Shown here piece after piece: positions 21,582 to 31,961 of a stretch of DNA of 64,000 bases. Position 1 is the stretch's first letter, and each line of letters starts with the position of its first letter. Origin of the DNA: Gnetum montanum (taxonomy: Eukaryota; Streptophyta; Gnetopsida; Gnetales; Gnetaceae); contig MNCI01023302.1 in NCBI GenBank assembly GCA_015680685.1, forward strand, positions 978,639-1,042,638. Direction: 5' to 3'. The notes under the pieces were generated by a model. It made no database searches. It was given only the letters and a program-made list of their open reading frames with translations, and was not told where the DNA came from. The position numbers were made by a program, and so were the translations under genes.

Positions 21582-21971
21582 NTTAAGTCGAACTGCGACT
21601 ACGCACAACACGCTCATTTGCGTGTCGTGCGTGTGAAGAGCAGGCTCATGATAGGCGTGTCTTGGCTGCGTTTGCGCTCGTTCGCGTTGTGTTGCGTGTA
21701 TGAGCGTAATCTTGGTGTAACGACAACGCGTTCAAGCTTGTTTTACGCTCATCACGCAACTGTGCGTGACACAGCGTAAATGAGCATTCTAACCGATGCA
21801 CGAGTACGCATCGCCGCGTAACACGCGTAAAGATCAGTTGTTTAAGCGCTGCGAAAACAAGTACCAACCCATCGTGTTTCTCTGGATTTTGCCTTTAACT
21901 GTCCGGGAGCTTATCACGCTCATCACGCTGCCGTGCGTGATGGAGCGTAAACTTGTCCTTAGACAAATTCG

Positions 21972-22431
21972 NNNNNNNNNNNNNNNNNNNNNNNNNNNNN
22001 NNNNNNNNNNNNNNNNNNNNNNNNNNNNNNNNNNNNNNNNNNNNNNNNNNNNNNNNNNNNNNNNNNNNNNNNNNNNNNNNNNNNNNNNNNNNNNNNNNNN
22101 NNNNNNNNNNNNNNNNNNNNNNNNNNNNNNNNNNNNNNNNNNNNNNNNNNNNNNNNNNNNNNNNNNNNNNNNNNNNNNNNNNNNNNNNNNNNNNNNNNNN
22201 NNNNNNNNNNNNNNNNNNNNNNNNNNNNNNNNNNNNNNNNNNNNNNNNNNNNNNNNNNNNNNNNNNNNNNNNNNNNNNNNNNNNNNNNNNNNNNNNNNNN
22301 NNNNNNNNNNNNNNNNNNNNNNNNNNNNNNNNNNNNNNNNNNNNNNNNNNNNNNNNNNNNNNNNNNNNNNNNNNNNNNNNNNNNNNNNNNNNNNNNNNNN
22401 NNNNNNNNNNNNNNNNNNNNNNNNNNNNNNN
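21972..22431. other. Assembly gap (460 n)
   Basis: Undetermined bases between the outer part of the Tat-like 5' LTR and the gag of element E. The end of one element and the break in the other are both hidden here. Confidence 0.99.
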
Positions 22432-22927
22432 TTGATCTAAGGCCCTGATGCCTAACCTCTTCACTAGAGTGAGGAGGAGGAACATCGTTTTCTAAGAAAC
22501 CCCTCGTGAGGGGTTCCTCTTCTCCTATTTCACTAATGACGTGGGGAACCTTGCCCTTCAGTAGTGAATGTTGACTCTCCTTCCTTGCATCCCGAATACG
22601 TTGGGCGTTTGTGGGACGATAATCCCTTGTGTCATGGTCATCCAAAATGTATTCAGCAAGCAGCTCATGCATGCCAATCTGTACCAAGGCACGGAAAAGC
22701 ATGTTGGGGGCGACTCGATCTGGGGGTAACACGATGTTACCTTGCATGTCTATCCACCACAGTTGCTCATCTTGATGGAAAACAAAGGTAAAATCTGGCA
22801 CATACTCATCAGGATGAGTATATGTGACCTTAGATTATTGAGGACATGGTTGATCTCGGTTATGCGTATGATGCTGACTTTCTCCTGTCTTGTCCTTAGG
22901 TGAGTTGATTTCGTGAGAAGAAGCCAT
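22432..22927 (-). pseudogene. Element E gag N-terminus (broken)
   Basis: Reading from an ATG at 22925-22927 (MASSHEINSP), a TAA follows after 30 codons, then THPDEYVPDFTFVFHQDE, WWIDMQGNIVLPPD and MHELLAEYILDDHDTRDYRP continue into the gap. The THPDEYVPDFTF part is clearly homologous to the open gag start of element F at 63799, so both elements belong to one family. The domain is not one I can name. The TAA fits CAA to TAA. Confidence 0.75.
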
Positions 22928-23047
22928 TTCTAATGGTGTGCTAACTTCACCGTTATTTATTATTCTTTATTAATTGATTAACCCTAAGGTTCGTTTTAAG
23001 CTCACAACAATGTGAGTGATATCCCTTATGTTAAATTGGCGAAAAAA
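22928..23047. other. Element E leader
   Basis: Short untranslated leader between the primer binding site and the gag ATG. No further feature is seen. Confidence 0.5.
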
Positions 23048-23072
23048 CACTTAGTCCCCGGCAATGGCGCCA
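23048..23072 (-). promoter_or_regulatory. Primer binding site, element E
   Basis: The minus strand reads TGGCGCCATTGCCGGGGAC, the sort of site reported for Athila-type plant elements and attributed to tRNA-Asp. One spacer base separates it from the LTR end. It is nearly identical to the site of element F at 63633-63651. Confidence 0.85.
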
Positions 23073-23073
23073 A

Positions 23074-24092
23074 TGATGAGTGGCGAGGTAGCCCTACACT
23101 CAACCATACGAAACGAGCGTGCACGCACGATCCGGTCGAACTCCGTAGACTAAATGCCTTAACGCCACAAGAAACACTTGGGTTTAACCATTTGTTGTCT
23201 TCCTAGGCTTGCTTGTAGGTGTCACGGTGTATCGTTAAGCAAGTCTGAGCTATGTGATTTTTTTGGTCTTTTTGGCTTATCTTCTATGCTACCAGGAGGA
23301 AAGAGTTGAGAAACTAAACTAACTCTAACTAAGATCTAAGTCTAAATTAACTAGCGTCAGCATCCGTTCCCACTTGCCGGACACACCCTAAAATATGCAA
23401 CTATGGCTTACCAAACGCTAGCCGTTACTAGGATCGCCACACGTAACACAAGTGCTCGAAGTGGTTGTACTGAGGCACCTATTTAGCCTACGTGTGATAA
23501 GCAGCCAATTCCTTAGCCAGCCGTGCACACCCGTGGGTGCTCATAACTAAGTCGTACTAATCACATGCTCTAGCCTAGCAATGAGCAGCCGATTCCTCAA
23601 CTAGCCATACACATTGGACCCTAGAGTTACCAAGCGCAGAATCCTGGAATACGCTACTAGGCCCCCCAGCAGCCAATGCTCGTAATTGAGTCGTACTCAT
23701 GCATTACGTCAAGCAGCCGATTCCTTGACTAGCCATACACATCCGTAGACACTCGTAATCAAGTCATACTTGAACGCACTAGGAAAGCAGTAAATGAAAG
23801 CGGGGGGGGAAACCACGTGCTGCAAGGTTTATCCAAACAAGTTCGTCTTTATTACCGTAAACAACTTGGGTTCAAGTTACAAGCTGCTCGAATAAAGAGC
23901 CGTTCACTCTAAGACTCCTACTGTGGGCACATGCGGAAAAATTCTAACTCTGGAGTGATCAATCTACCAGAGCTTCACTACACTAGCCAGGATTGGGAAA
24001 TAAGGGGAGTGCCGCCTCTTATTTATAGACATGGCGGCGGGACGCGATATCGCATACGCGATATCGCGGCCTGTGCAGAACGCGTCTCATCA
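23074..24092 (-). mobile_element. 5' LTR of element E
   Basis: A complete 1,019-base LTR with 6-base terminal inverted repeats TGATGA...TCATCA. A TATA box lies at 24020-24027 (minus strand). The middle carries GTATGGTTGAGTGTAGGG near the inner end, shared with the plus-strand LTRs in the right half of the window. Its outer edge at 24092 abuts the antisense gene of element D in mid-exon, so E was inserted there. Confidence 0.88.
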
Positions 24093-26414
24093 GCAGGGGA
24101 CGTCAAAGGTTGTGGAAGTCAATGAATTGTATCCCCTGTTTAGGGCACGGGTGTTTCCCAAATCCCTATCTCAAGTGAAGAGTCTTGGGGCGGAGGCCAT
24201 GCACATCATGCGGACTGTTTTAGAGACCAGGATGCGCTATAATTGGGCCCAAGTTTTGTTGTCGGGTTTCCATAGGAAGATAGTGCGATTGCGTTTAAAC
24301 GTTGAGGCGCAGTCCCATTTTACCTTCGCATTCTTCACAGGTTATCTATGTCGCTTGGCCGAGTTTTTAGTGGTTCGTGCGGATAATAAATATGTTTTAC
24401 GGGATTGTACTCAATTATCTCACCCGTGGATTAACCATTTGTTTGAGGTGGCTGAGTCCCAAGATGCACCCAAGGGGATTGATGAATCAATTTCCATCAC
24501 AACTAGTTAACCATCTGGTACTTCAATCCATACACGTGACAATGTGGGGTTGGAACCAGACAATGTGCCCTACACTGCAAAGAGAACTAATCGGGTCATC
24601 AAGAAGACTATCGGGAAAGCCAAATCAAAAATTCAGAACAACGAACGCCCTAAGGAGGTTGCCTCAACTGTGGAAGAGCCAAGGGTGAAGCGAATATGAT
24701 TCAAAATGCCTGTTCGAGGTAAGTAAGCTTGGTGCACTTATTGTATTGTCATTTTCTTCTTATTCATTTTTTCGTTTTGACCGCTTACATGAAACTAATG
24801 TCTTCAGACCTAACTCGGGAAGTGAGGAGATAGGAGCTAGAAACCATTATCGAGGAGGAGGAAGTTCCAACGGACTTAATAATTGAGGAGGAAGAGGTTG
24901 GCAAAGATTAGGTGGAAGTCAAAGAAGAGTTGGCGGAAGACACCACGGAGATAGAATTGGTCGATGATCGGGATGGTGTTGATGAAATGTTCAGTAGCTT
25001 CCTTAAGGGAAGATTAGACCTTGGTGATCGTCCAAATCAAGAAGGGGACAGAGAACATGGTATATTCCCTTTTATTTTATTGTGTTATCTTGTGAATCAT
25101 TGTTTCCATTATGTGGTATTTTAATTTTATGTTTTTTATCCCTTCCAGACAAAGGTAGGACGATTCCTATGATGCAGTTAGAAGTGCCTATGATAGTGGC
25201 TCCCCCTGAAATGACCCCTAAGGCTAATCCATCTTGCACTCATGAACCATTCACTTGGACCGAGATGCCAAGAAAAATGAATTTCGTCACCAGCATCGTC
25301 GATGAGGTGGTCGAACACATTCAACAAGCCCACCCTGAAATAGGTACAAATGTCTCAAGCATTTTGCAGCTTTCGAGTTTCACATCCTTTTTTGCCATCT
25401 AAGATATAATGCCTGCTCCTTTCGTTTGTGTAGGAGCTAAGCTAAAGTGGGATCCATCTGAGACCGTTAGTATTGAAAGCTTGCCTGCACTACCGCTGAA
25501 AGTTGAACAGATACCAAGACCGGTCTATGACGAGGTGGCGGAAGGTCTTGTGCATAACGCCAAATAGCTTTGGACCTATAGGCGTTCCATTGAACAGCTA
25601 TGGTTGCAAATCCAGGCAAAGGAAAAAGAGGTTTCCAAGTTATCAGCTGAATGTGATGATCTCAAGGCTCGTTATGAGTTCACCTCTGCCAGATTAATAG
25701 GTGATCATTCTTGGTGAACCTCCGAGATCACTTATACTAGATATTGGAACTTGCTAAATCGCCATGCATCACTGACTCGGAAACTAGCAGAGCGTAAGGC
25801 CCAGATAGATCTACTAAACCTTAAGTGCCAGGATTGGAAGGCTTTCGCTTCCAAGGTGCGGAAGTGGGGTCAAGATGAAAAGAACCACAAGCATCATTAG
25901 AAGAAATCATTAAAGGAAGTATCTATAGAAAAGCATCAACTTGAAATGTTTGTAGAGGGTCTGGGCCTACGTTCCATAGTTGATACCTTTGCTAAGAATA
26001 CCACTGTTGAGATAGAATCACCCACGAGGGTGATTAGGACTGCTTCTGGGGAAGTCTCTATGGGTGAATTTCCTTTGAAACGTCCCACATGGTCAACGGT
26101 TGACAAGGGGAAGGCCTTGGCGAATGTCAACCTAGGCCTCGATGGAACTGATTGGGCTAGCGTCTCAGAGGAATAAATTCTTCGTCAGTTGGAATTCGGT
26201 TTAGGGGGGTCTCTACGGTAAGCATTTTGTTGTTATGAAATTTGTTCATTGAGTAATGTTTGGGAGTTTTCTCTTTTGTTCTTGTGTTGATTGTTTCTTT
26301 TGCATTTTATAGGGTCAAGGCAACGACGATGTTCAAGAAGGTGGCCCCAGCGGAGTGGGGACCCATGGTGCTAGCGGGTCTAAAGGGGACAACCCTCCCG
26401 TCCCTGATGTTTAA
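24093..26414 (+). pseudogene. Antisense spliced gene, element D copy (5' part lost)
   Basis: The gene starts in the middle of the exon matching exon 4 of copy A, because element E interrupts it. Exons: 24093-24718, 24808-25059, 25149-25343, 25434-26217 and 26313-26414. The first three junctions fall where copy A has them and are all phase 1. Alignable blocks include YPLFRARVFPKSLSQ, LAEFLVVRADN, GAKLKWDP and a coiled coil with KEVSKLSAECDDLKARYEF and RYWNLLN; the rest has drifted. Several stops are present. The 24808 exon is strongly acidic (EIEEEEV-like runs). Intron sequence between copies is not recognisably similar, so the exon similarity indicates past selection on the protein. Confidence 0.78.
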
Positions 26415-26515
26415 TTTTGACTTTGCAACTATCCTGGCTCATATTTAATGTTTTTCTTTGAGTTATATTGAACTGATGAATGGAATCAGTTGTACTTATC
26501 CAACTGTATATCACT

Positions 26516-26536
26516 ACATATATATATATATATATC
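26516..26536. repeat. TA microsatellite
   Basis: A short uninterrupted (TA)n run downstream of the D antisense gene. Confidence 0.9.
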
Positions 26537-26786
26537 TACATATTTTTTGTTGTGGATTTTGAGTTTAAATGTAAACACAATGCGGTAATGTAAAATGTTT
26601 TGGTTTGTTTTGTTGTTTAAGTGTAATGCATGAAGCAGGAATGCAAGTAGAAATGTAATTATAAGTGAAGGATAAGTGTGAAAAGGCAAACGTGAAGAAA
26701 AAATGTTATTGATAACATGACAATGCAAGCGTAAATTCGAACAATGAACTTGTATTTGCGAGAAAAAAAAAGTATAAGCAAGTGGT

Positions 26787-26990
26787 TTAGTTTAAGGCCA
26801 TTTTGGGCAGCATGCACTAATGTAAGGCCATTTCGGGCCATGCGTAAACAAGGAAAGTTTTAAGTGACATAGGTGGATTTCTTGGTAGACCGACCATTTC
26901 TGATCGTGGCTAGTTTTATGTCATTGTGGACATGATAGTTTAACATCATTTTAGACTGTGAATGTAGTTTAATGTCATTTCGAACTTGGT
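26787..26990 (+). repeat. Hairpin-repeat array of element D, between antisense gene and gag-pro
   Basis: Five units. Two have the GGCC class stem (one complete GGCC/GGCC), one has ATGTC/GACAT (five pairs), and two are weaker (ATC/GAC, GTC/AAC). Both stem classes that are separate in the first element occur together here. Head, orientation and position between the two convergent genes are the same. Confidence 0.8.
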
Positions 26991-26995
26991 GTTGT

Positions 26996-28108
26996 TTATT
27001 GGCTTAGTAATTTTTTAATTTTCTTCATTTTAACATTAAGAGTAGTGTTAACGGGTATGATTCTATATTTAGCATCTCCTTCGGTGATCACGTTGAATGG
27101 TAATTCAGCCCAAGGGACATTTGATGGAATAGTTCCCGCGTTGGTGCTTTCCGGCGCTTCTGCATGTATCATGATTTTTGTGTCAGTTGTAGTTTCTAAG
27201 TGAGGCTGTATATGTACAATTTTAGGCTCGAGTATTTCTGTGTTGGGTAAATTTTCCTTTGTGTCTAAGAGATTATTGCCTACTAGTTGCGTACATCTTT
27301 GTTGTTCATTTGTATCATCTTGTTTAGGCTCTTTGAGCTTAACCTCTGAGCCTTGGTCTGTATCTGTATACGATGAGATAGTAGGTATAGCAGCCTCCCC
27401 ATGTATAATTATTTCGCCACCTTCATAAGGCAAGTGAATCTCTTGGTGTATGGGGGAAGAGACTGCTTTTAGTTGGGCTAACCAAGGCCATCCCAATATT
27501 AAATTAAACCCTGGCATCTCATCGATGACCACAAAGTCAACAGATGTGGGGAATTGGTCCTCTGCAATAAAGTCCAAAGTCACAGTGCCTTTCACTACTA
27601 CGCGTGATCCACTGAACGATTTCAAACACGTGGTGGTAGTTGGTCTTATTAGCTCCGTCAGCCCCAATTGTTCGACGATGGGATATGACACTACGTTTGT
27701 AGCGGCTCCATCATCTACATGCACTCTATGTATCTTGAATTGATTTATTCGTATCGTTATGAACATAGGTGCGGTTGTTACCTCTCCTGTTTTCTCATCC
27801 ACTTTGATGTTGTCATTGTGAAAACCTAATGGCTTAGGAGTTGATCCTTGAGGCGAGTACATTACCGCGTGAATTGAAGGTTCATTTGGAGGTAAGTCTT
27901 CACTCACTGGGATAGATGTCAACATACGCACTAGGGCTTCGCACTGGGTTTGAGATGTTAACACCAGGTCGTATAAGCTCAATGAAGTGTTTTTTTGTTT
28001 AAGTGCCTGCGTGACCTGTGTTAGAGCTGTTGCTAAATCTTTACTATTGGGTGTATGTTTGTCGATAGTCATTTGGTCTATTGGGCCCAACAGTTTTATT
28101 TCATGCAT
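26996..28108 (-). pseudogene. Aspartic protease region of element D gag-pro
   Basis: An open frame of 370 residues with KDLATALTQVTQALKQKNTSLSLYDL, the protease core VHVDDGAATNVVSYPIVEQLGL, the second motif FNLILGWPWLAQLKAVSSPIHQEIHLPY, and a tail with VPWAELPFN. It aligns from end to end with the copies at 10358 and 16879. The catalytic motif again reads DDGA rather than the usual DSGA, so this is a lineage feature and not damage. The frame itself is uninterrupted, but the upstream gag has several stops. Confidence 0.88.
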
Positions 28109-31100
28109 AGTTGGTTTGTCATTTTTACCTGGACTCGTTGATTTAGGCGTATCATGTTTTTCAGATGATTCACCCTCATAGCCTGTGTTTTGTTTATTGT
28201 TAGGTCATGTCATGGGTATTACATTTACCGGGGTAGGCTTGGGAGGTCCTAAGGCTAGTCGTTGACGCTCCTTCTCCAAGCGTTCGCATGTAAGCTTGTC
28301 TATTAGGCATTCTCGTGTGTGGCGTGGGGGTACAGTTGGTTTTGGAACCTTAGGTTGCTTTGGAACCTGTACAACGTATGGAGTAGGGCGGGGTTGCGGT
28401 TGGGCAGTTGAATACAGTTGAGTGTTAGGCTGGCTAGGCACCTTGATGACATAGGGAATCGGTTTATTCTATCTTTGCGAAGTGAAGGATTGGTGGTCAT
28501 CAGGACATTCGGGTATCCTAACAACATATGGAGTTGGCCTAGCTAGAGGTTGTACCTCCATAGTTACGATGGTAGGTGATACTTGAACTACGTAGGGAGC
28601 AGGCTAAGTAGGAGGTGGTTCTATGTTTGCGGTAGTGGTGGTGGGAGGTACGCGCACCACGTATGGTCTTTCACGTGGTGGTGTGATAGAAGTTGCTACG
28701 GCGGGGGGTATTCAGATGACATAAGGTTTTTGTGGGGAGTATGATGGTTGAGGCACAGGTGTTTGTACAGTGGGAGGAATATGCACTACAAATGGTTTCT
28801 TAGGCATTTGCTACTCATGATCGGAATGGACGGTGTTAATCCTAGGTGTTTTTGGTTTGTTATCAAAGTAGATGGTGTTAATTACATACAGTGCTTCTTT
28901 AGTATTTAGAGGATCTTTATATACACCCATGGCATGGTTTTGTGGTTGGACCGGATTGGCTTCATCAATAGTGATTTGACCTCCATCAATCATTCATTGA
29001 ATATCTTGTTTTAAGGTGAAACAATAGTCAGTGCCATGCCCATTACGTTGATGATAATCACAAAAATGATCCATTATAAAGCCTTTTGGAACCGGGGGCT
29101 CATCTGGCATTACCAGGCTTGGGTTCTGAACCAGTTGACAGAACTGATCATGTCTTTGGATCACTGCGGGGGACAATTGTTTATGTTTCATCAATCTGAC
29201 CTTCAAGAGTTGGTCGAATAACTACAATGGTTTCATGGGCAACGACGTATATTGAGAGGGGTCCTTCTTCTCAAAGTTTCTCGCACGACCCGATGTAGGG
29301 TTTTGTGATGCGGATGATTCTGGTGCAATCACAGGAGCATGTTTGGCGTAATTAGTAGGCACAGCAGGCAATTTTTTTTGTTGTCCCATATTTGCTTGTT
29401 GTGTTTCTGCTACTACCACTATAGTTGTTTTAGCCTTTTCTTTGTCTTTCTTATTATGTTGGTTTCCAAAGGCTGAATATGTAGGGTCGAGGCTATTTTG
29501 GGTTGCCTCCTCTATGTTCTTGATCTATACAAACGCTTGACTAAGGGTGCGTGCATTGAGATAATATAGTTTGGACTTGACAAAATCATTGATAGCCCCT
29601 TTTAGGATGGTGAGGAGATATGTCTCCGGGATCGGCTTGTGGAGCTCATTAAGAGCAGCACTCCACCGTTGGATGAATTTTTGGACAGGTTCAAGAGGTG
29701 CTTACTTGACCTGTATGAGGCTATCAAGTGTCGCTTTAGGCTTCAAGTTATACTTGAACCTGGTAACGAATTGGTGCAACAAATCTTCTAGAGAAGATAT
29801 TGAGTTTCTTGGCAAAGCTCGATACCAATCAAGTGCTCTCCCTGCGAGGGACATGGGGAACACTCGCAGAATGGCACGTGGTCATGCTTGTAGTAGCACA
29901 CATTCTAGTCTAAATGTTATAAGGTGCACATTGGGGTCTGTCTCCCTATTGTACTTAGTCAGCGTGGGTAAGGAAACACCCTTAGGCAGTGTTAGAGGCA
30001 GAATCGAAGAGTTGATAAGGTCATCATGATAGAAGTCCACTACCTTGAGCTCTCCGTCAGTGGCTGTCTTGAGGCGTTTGACCTCATTAGTTAGCTCCTG
30101 CATTAGCTTTTTAGCATCAGCCCAGTCTTGGGTACTAGGTGAGATAGTAGGTTGAGGATGTTGTACAGTATATAGGTTAGATTGTTGGACAGTGGGCTAG
30201 AAGGAAGAAAGTTGTGGTTGGAGGCTGCATTTGCAAAATATTTGTTGTGGGTGGTACTAGGGGTGGTACATTGTAGGCAAGGGGTTGTTGTTGTTGTTGT
30301 GGTTGTTCTTGCAGGATGTTAGCTGGTAAAATTGTGTGATGCGGTATGTTATAGTGAGGGGGTTGATACGGTTGAGTGCCAATCGTAGCCCATTTCCCAG
30401 TCACGCTTTGTGTAGGGGCACTCTGAACTTGTTGAGTTATAGTTGTAAAGGATTTCCCTTGGGTTTGGATCCGCGGTATATAATGAGCGGACATAGAAGC
30501 TGGTATCACATGCGACATCCCGATCACTCTGGGTGGGAAGGTTACTCCTACATTATTTTGAGGAGGTTGTATTTGCGAGAATGGGGACATTGTTGCAACG
30601 GGGGGAATAGCAAGGAAAAGTGTGTTGAGTTGTGCATTGGTTACAGGAGGGGCATGGATAAGCATGGGTGGCTCTTGTTGAGGTATTTGTGCTTGGGTGA
30701 ATTTAAATGGTTGGAGGGACATAGCTTCCCCTATGGCTGGATGAAACAATGGGTTTGCATAGGTTTGTGGACTAAGAGTATGGTACGAATGTTCATGCTC
30801 GGACTAAGTTGTGAAGTCATCCTCCTCTTCCAATTGAGGATTCACCACAGGCTGGTCTAGAGACTGACTCCTTTATAGGAGGAGTTGTGAGATGAGCTCA
30901 GAGTAATGCTCTGGGAGAGGGATGATATCATATGGGGAAGGGATGAACTCATGTCCTCCCCTATGGAAGAGTTCGTATTGTCTTTTAACATCCATTTTGG
31001 TTTGATCCACGGCGAGGCTAGCTTGTATTTTTACGCATATGAAATTGTATTGCTCCTGAGTTATAATGTTAAATGATGGGTTCTTCCCTTGCAATCTGAG

Positions 31101-31232
31101 AGACTGGCGAGGCCCTACCGTGGGCTGTACTACGGATTGTTGAACAGCCATGGGGCCTATGACATCTGTGATAGGCTTGGTTGAAGCGTTGGAATTCGCA
31201 CTTTTCATGATGAACGGTTGTGAATACGACAC
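28109..31232 (-). pseudogene. Element D gag (multiply broken)
   Basis: Starts at 31232 (MSYSQPF) with the conserved N-terminal domain (QSLRLQGKNPSF, YNFICVKIQASLAV, YDIIPLPEHYSELISQLL) near 30873-31170. A Pro/Gln-rich segment follows, then the gag domain (29540-30103; LTKYNRETDPNVHLITF, FIQRWSAALNEL) and the zinc knuckle CDYHQRNGHGTDYC near 29060. The linker at 28205-28810 holds seven PYVVRVP-like repeats, against three in the first element. About ten in-frame stops interrupt it, most at positions where the relative has Gln or Arg. Confidence 0.85.
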
Positions 31233-31386
31233 GGTGGAAGGGATATGAAGCTGGTATACTTAGTATAGCGTACACCTACGTTCGCTATGTACAATGTATA
31301 GACTGGATCTCAGCAAATGTAGGTGTACGTTATACTAAGTATACCAACTTCATATCCCTTCCACCATGTCGTATTCACAACCGTTT
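31211..31386. repeat. Inverted repeat around the element D gag start
   Basis: Two arms of about 65-70 bases (31211-31280 and 31322-31386) are near-perfect reverse complements, with a spacer of about 40 bases. Each arm holds the gag initiation region (ccaccATGTCGTATTC), once on each strand. This marks an inversion breakpoint or a head-to-head join. Confidence 0.85.
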
Positions 31387-31437
31387 GTACGCAACAGCAT
31401 GGTATACTAAGTATCTCAGCATGCAACAAGAATTGTA

Positions 31438-31535
31438 GGCCTTCATCATTGGACATTGCCATGCTTGAAAACGGGTTACTTCATCAGAGCCGCTGCCTTG
31501 CTCAACCAAGCCTATCCTGATGTCATGAGAATGCT
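31438..31535 (+). other. Displaced copy of element 3' region
   Basis: The segment with ACTTCATCAGAGCCGCTGCC resembles 33070-33138 (ACTTCATCAAAGCCGCTACC) downstream of the plus-strand integrase. It is a scrap of the element's 3' non-coding region carried into the rearranged part. Confidence 0.5.
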
Positions 31536-31539
31536 GCCT

Positions 31540-31955
31540 ATGGATGGCTTTCCAACGCACTATTCTGCTTGACTCGTAAATGTTACCGGTGATGGCCCTA
31601 AGCACATTATCTTTGTAGATTATGTTGGCTTGGTTATGGAAGAGGTAATGTTGCCATTTCTTTAGGGAAAAGACAAGGGCTAGACATGACCTCTCCACCT
31701 CGTTGTACTTCTTTTAGTGGGCCACTAATGCATGGCTCAAATAATAAATAGGGACTTTAGTCCCATCGTCTCGTTTCTGGCAGAGCATAGAAGCGATGGA
31801 CGAATCCGACGTGGCAAGATAGATGTAGAAGGGTTTATTGTTCTGTGGAGGGTACACTATCGGTAGCTGAGCCAGTGCTGTCTTAATGTGGTCGAAAGCT
31901 TCTTGGCATTGTGGAGTCCATTCAAAATGGACATTCTTTCATAGCAAATGATTCA
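31540..31955 (-). pseudogene. Element D RNase H fragment of pol
   Basis: Minus-strand matches to the classical Ty3/gypsy RNase H: ATSDSSIASMLCQKRDDG, VPIYYLSHALV, YNEVERSCLALVFSLKKWQHYLF and NNIL-type KDNVLRAIT. One stop lies in the middle. It ends near 31955, where plus-strand integrase sequence begins, so it is detached from the rest of its pol. Confidence 0.85.
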
Positions 31956-31961
31956 TGGGCT

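Larger units (their letters stand above)
1..21971 (-). mobile_element. Tat-like Ty3/gypsy LTR retrotransposon with internal duplication
   Basis: Read on the minus strand from high to low coordinate it shows a 5' LTR (20702 upward into the gap), a primer binding site, gag-protease, a hairpin array, a gene on the opposite strand, pol in the order RT, RNase H, second RNase H, integrase, and a second hairpin array. Two RNase H domains are the established mark of the Tat lineage (Tat/Ogre/Retand/Grande). A module holding part of gag-pro, the array and the antisense gene is present twice. No 3' LTR is recognisable at the left edge, so the element probably continues outside the window. All sense reading frames carry stops or frameshifts, so this copy is dead. 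Confidence 0.85.
20702..21971 (-). mobile_element. 5' LTR of the Tat-like element (runs into gap)
   Basis: The inner end is TG/CA-type (on the minus strand …CGTTACA), directly before the primer binding site. A TATA box lies at 21477-21484. Upstream of it (21600-21960) are hairpin-forming repeats built on ACGCTC. The outer end is not reached before the n run. An artificial inverted patch sits at 21526-21581. Two thirds of the LTR lies downstream of the TATA box, so the R-U5 part is long. Confidence 0.75.

Noticed and set aside
23048-23072. tRNA gene
   Set aside because: The tRNA-like bases are only the complement of a tRNA 3' end used as a primer site; no A and B boxes or cloverleaf. The same applies to 63633-63651 and 20679-20695. 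No tRNA or rRNA gene was seen elsewhere.
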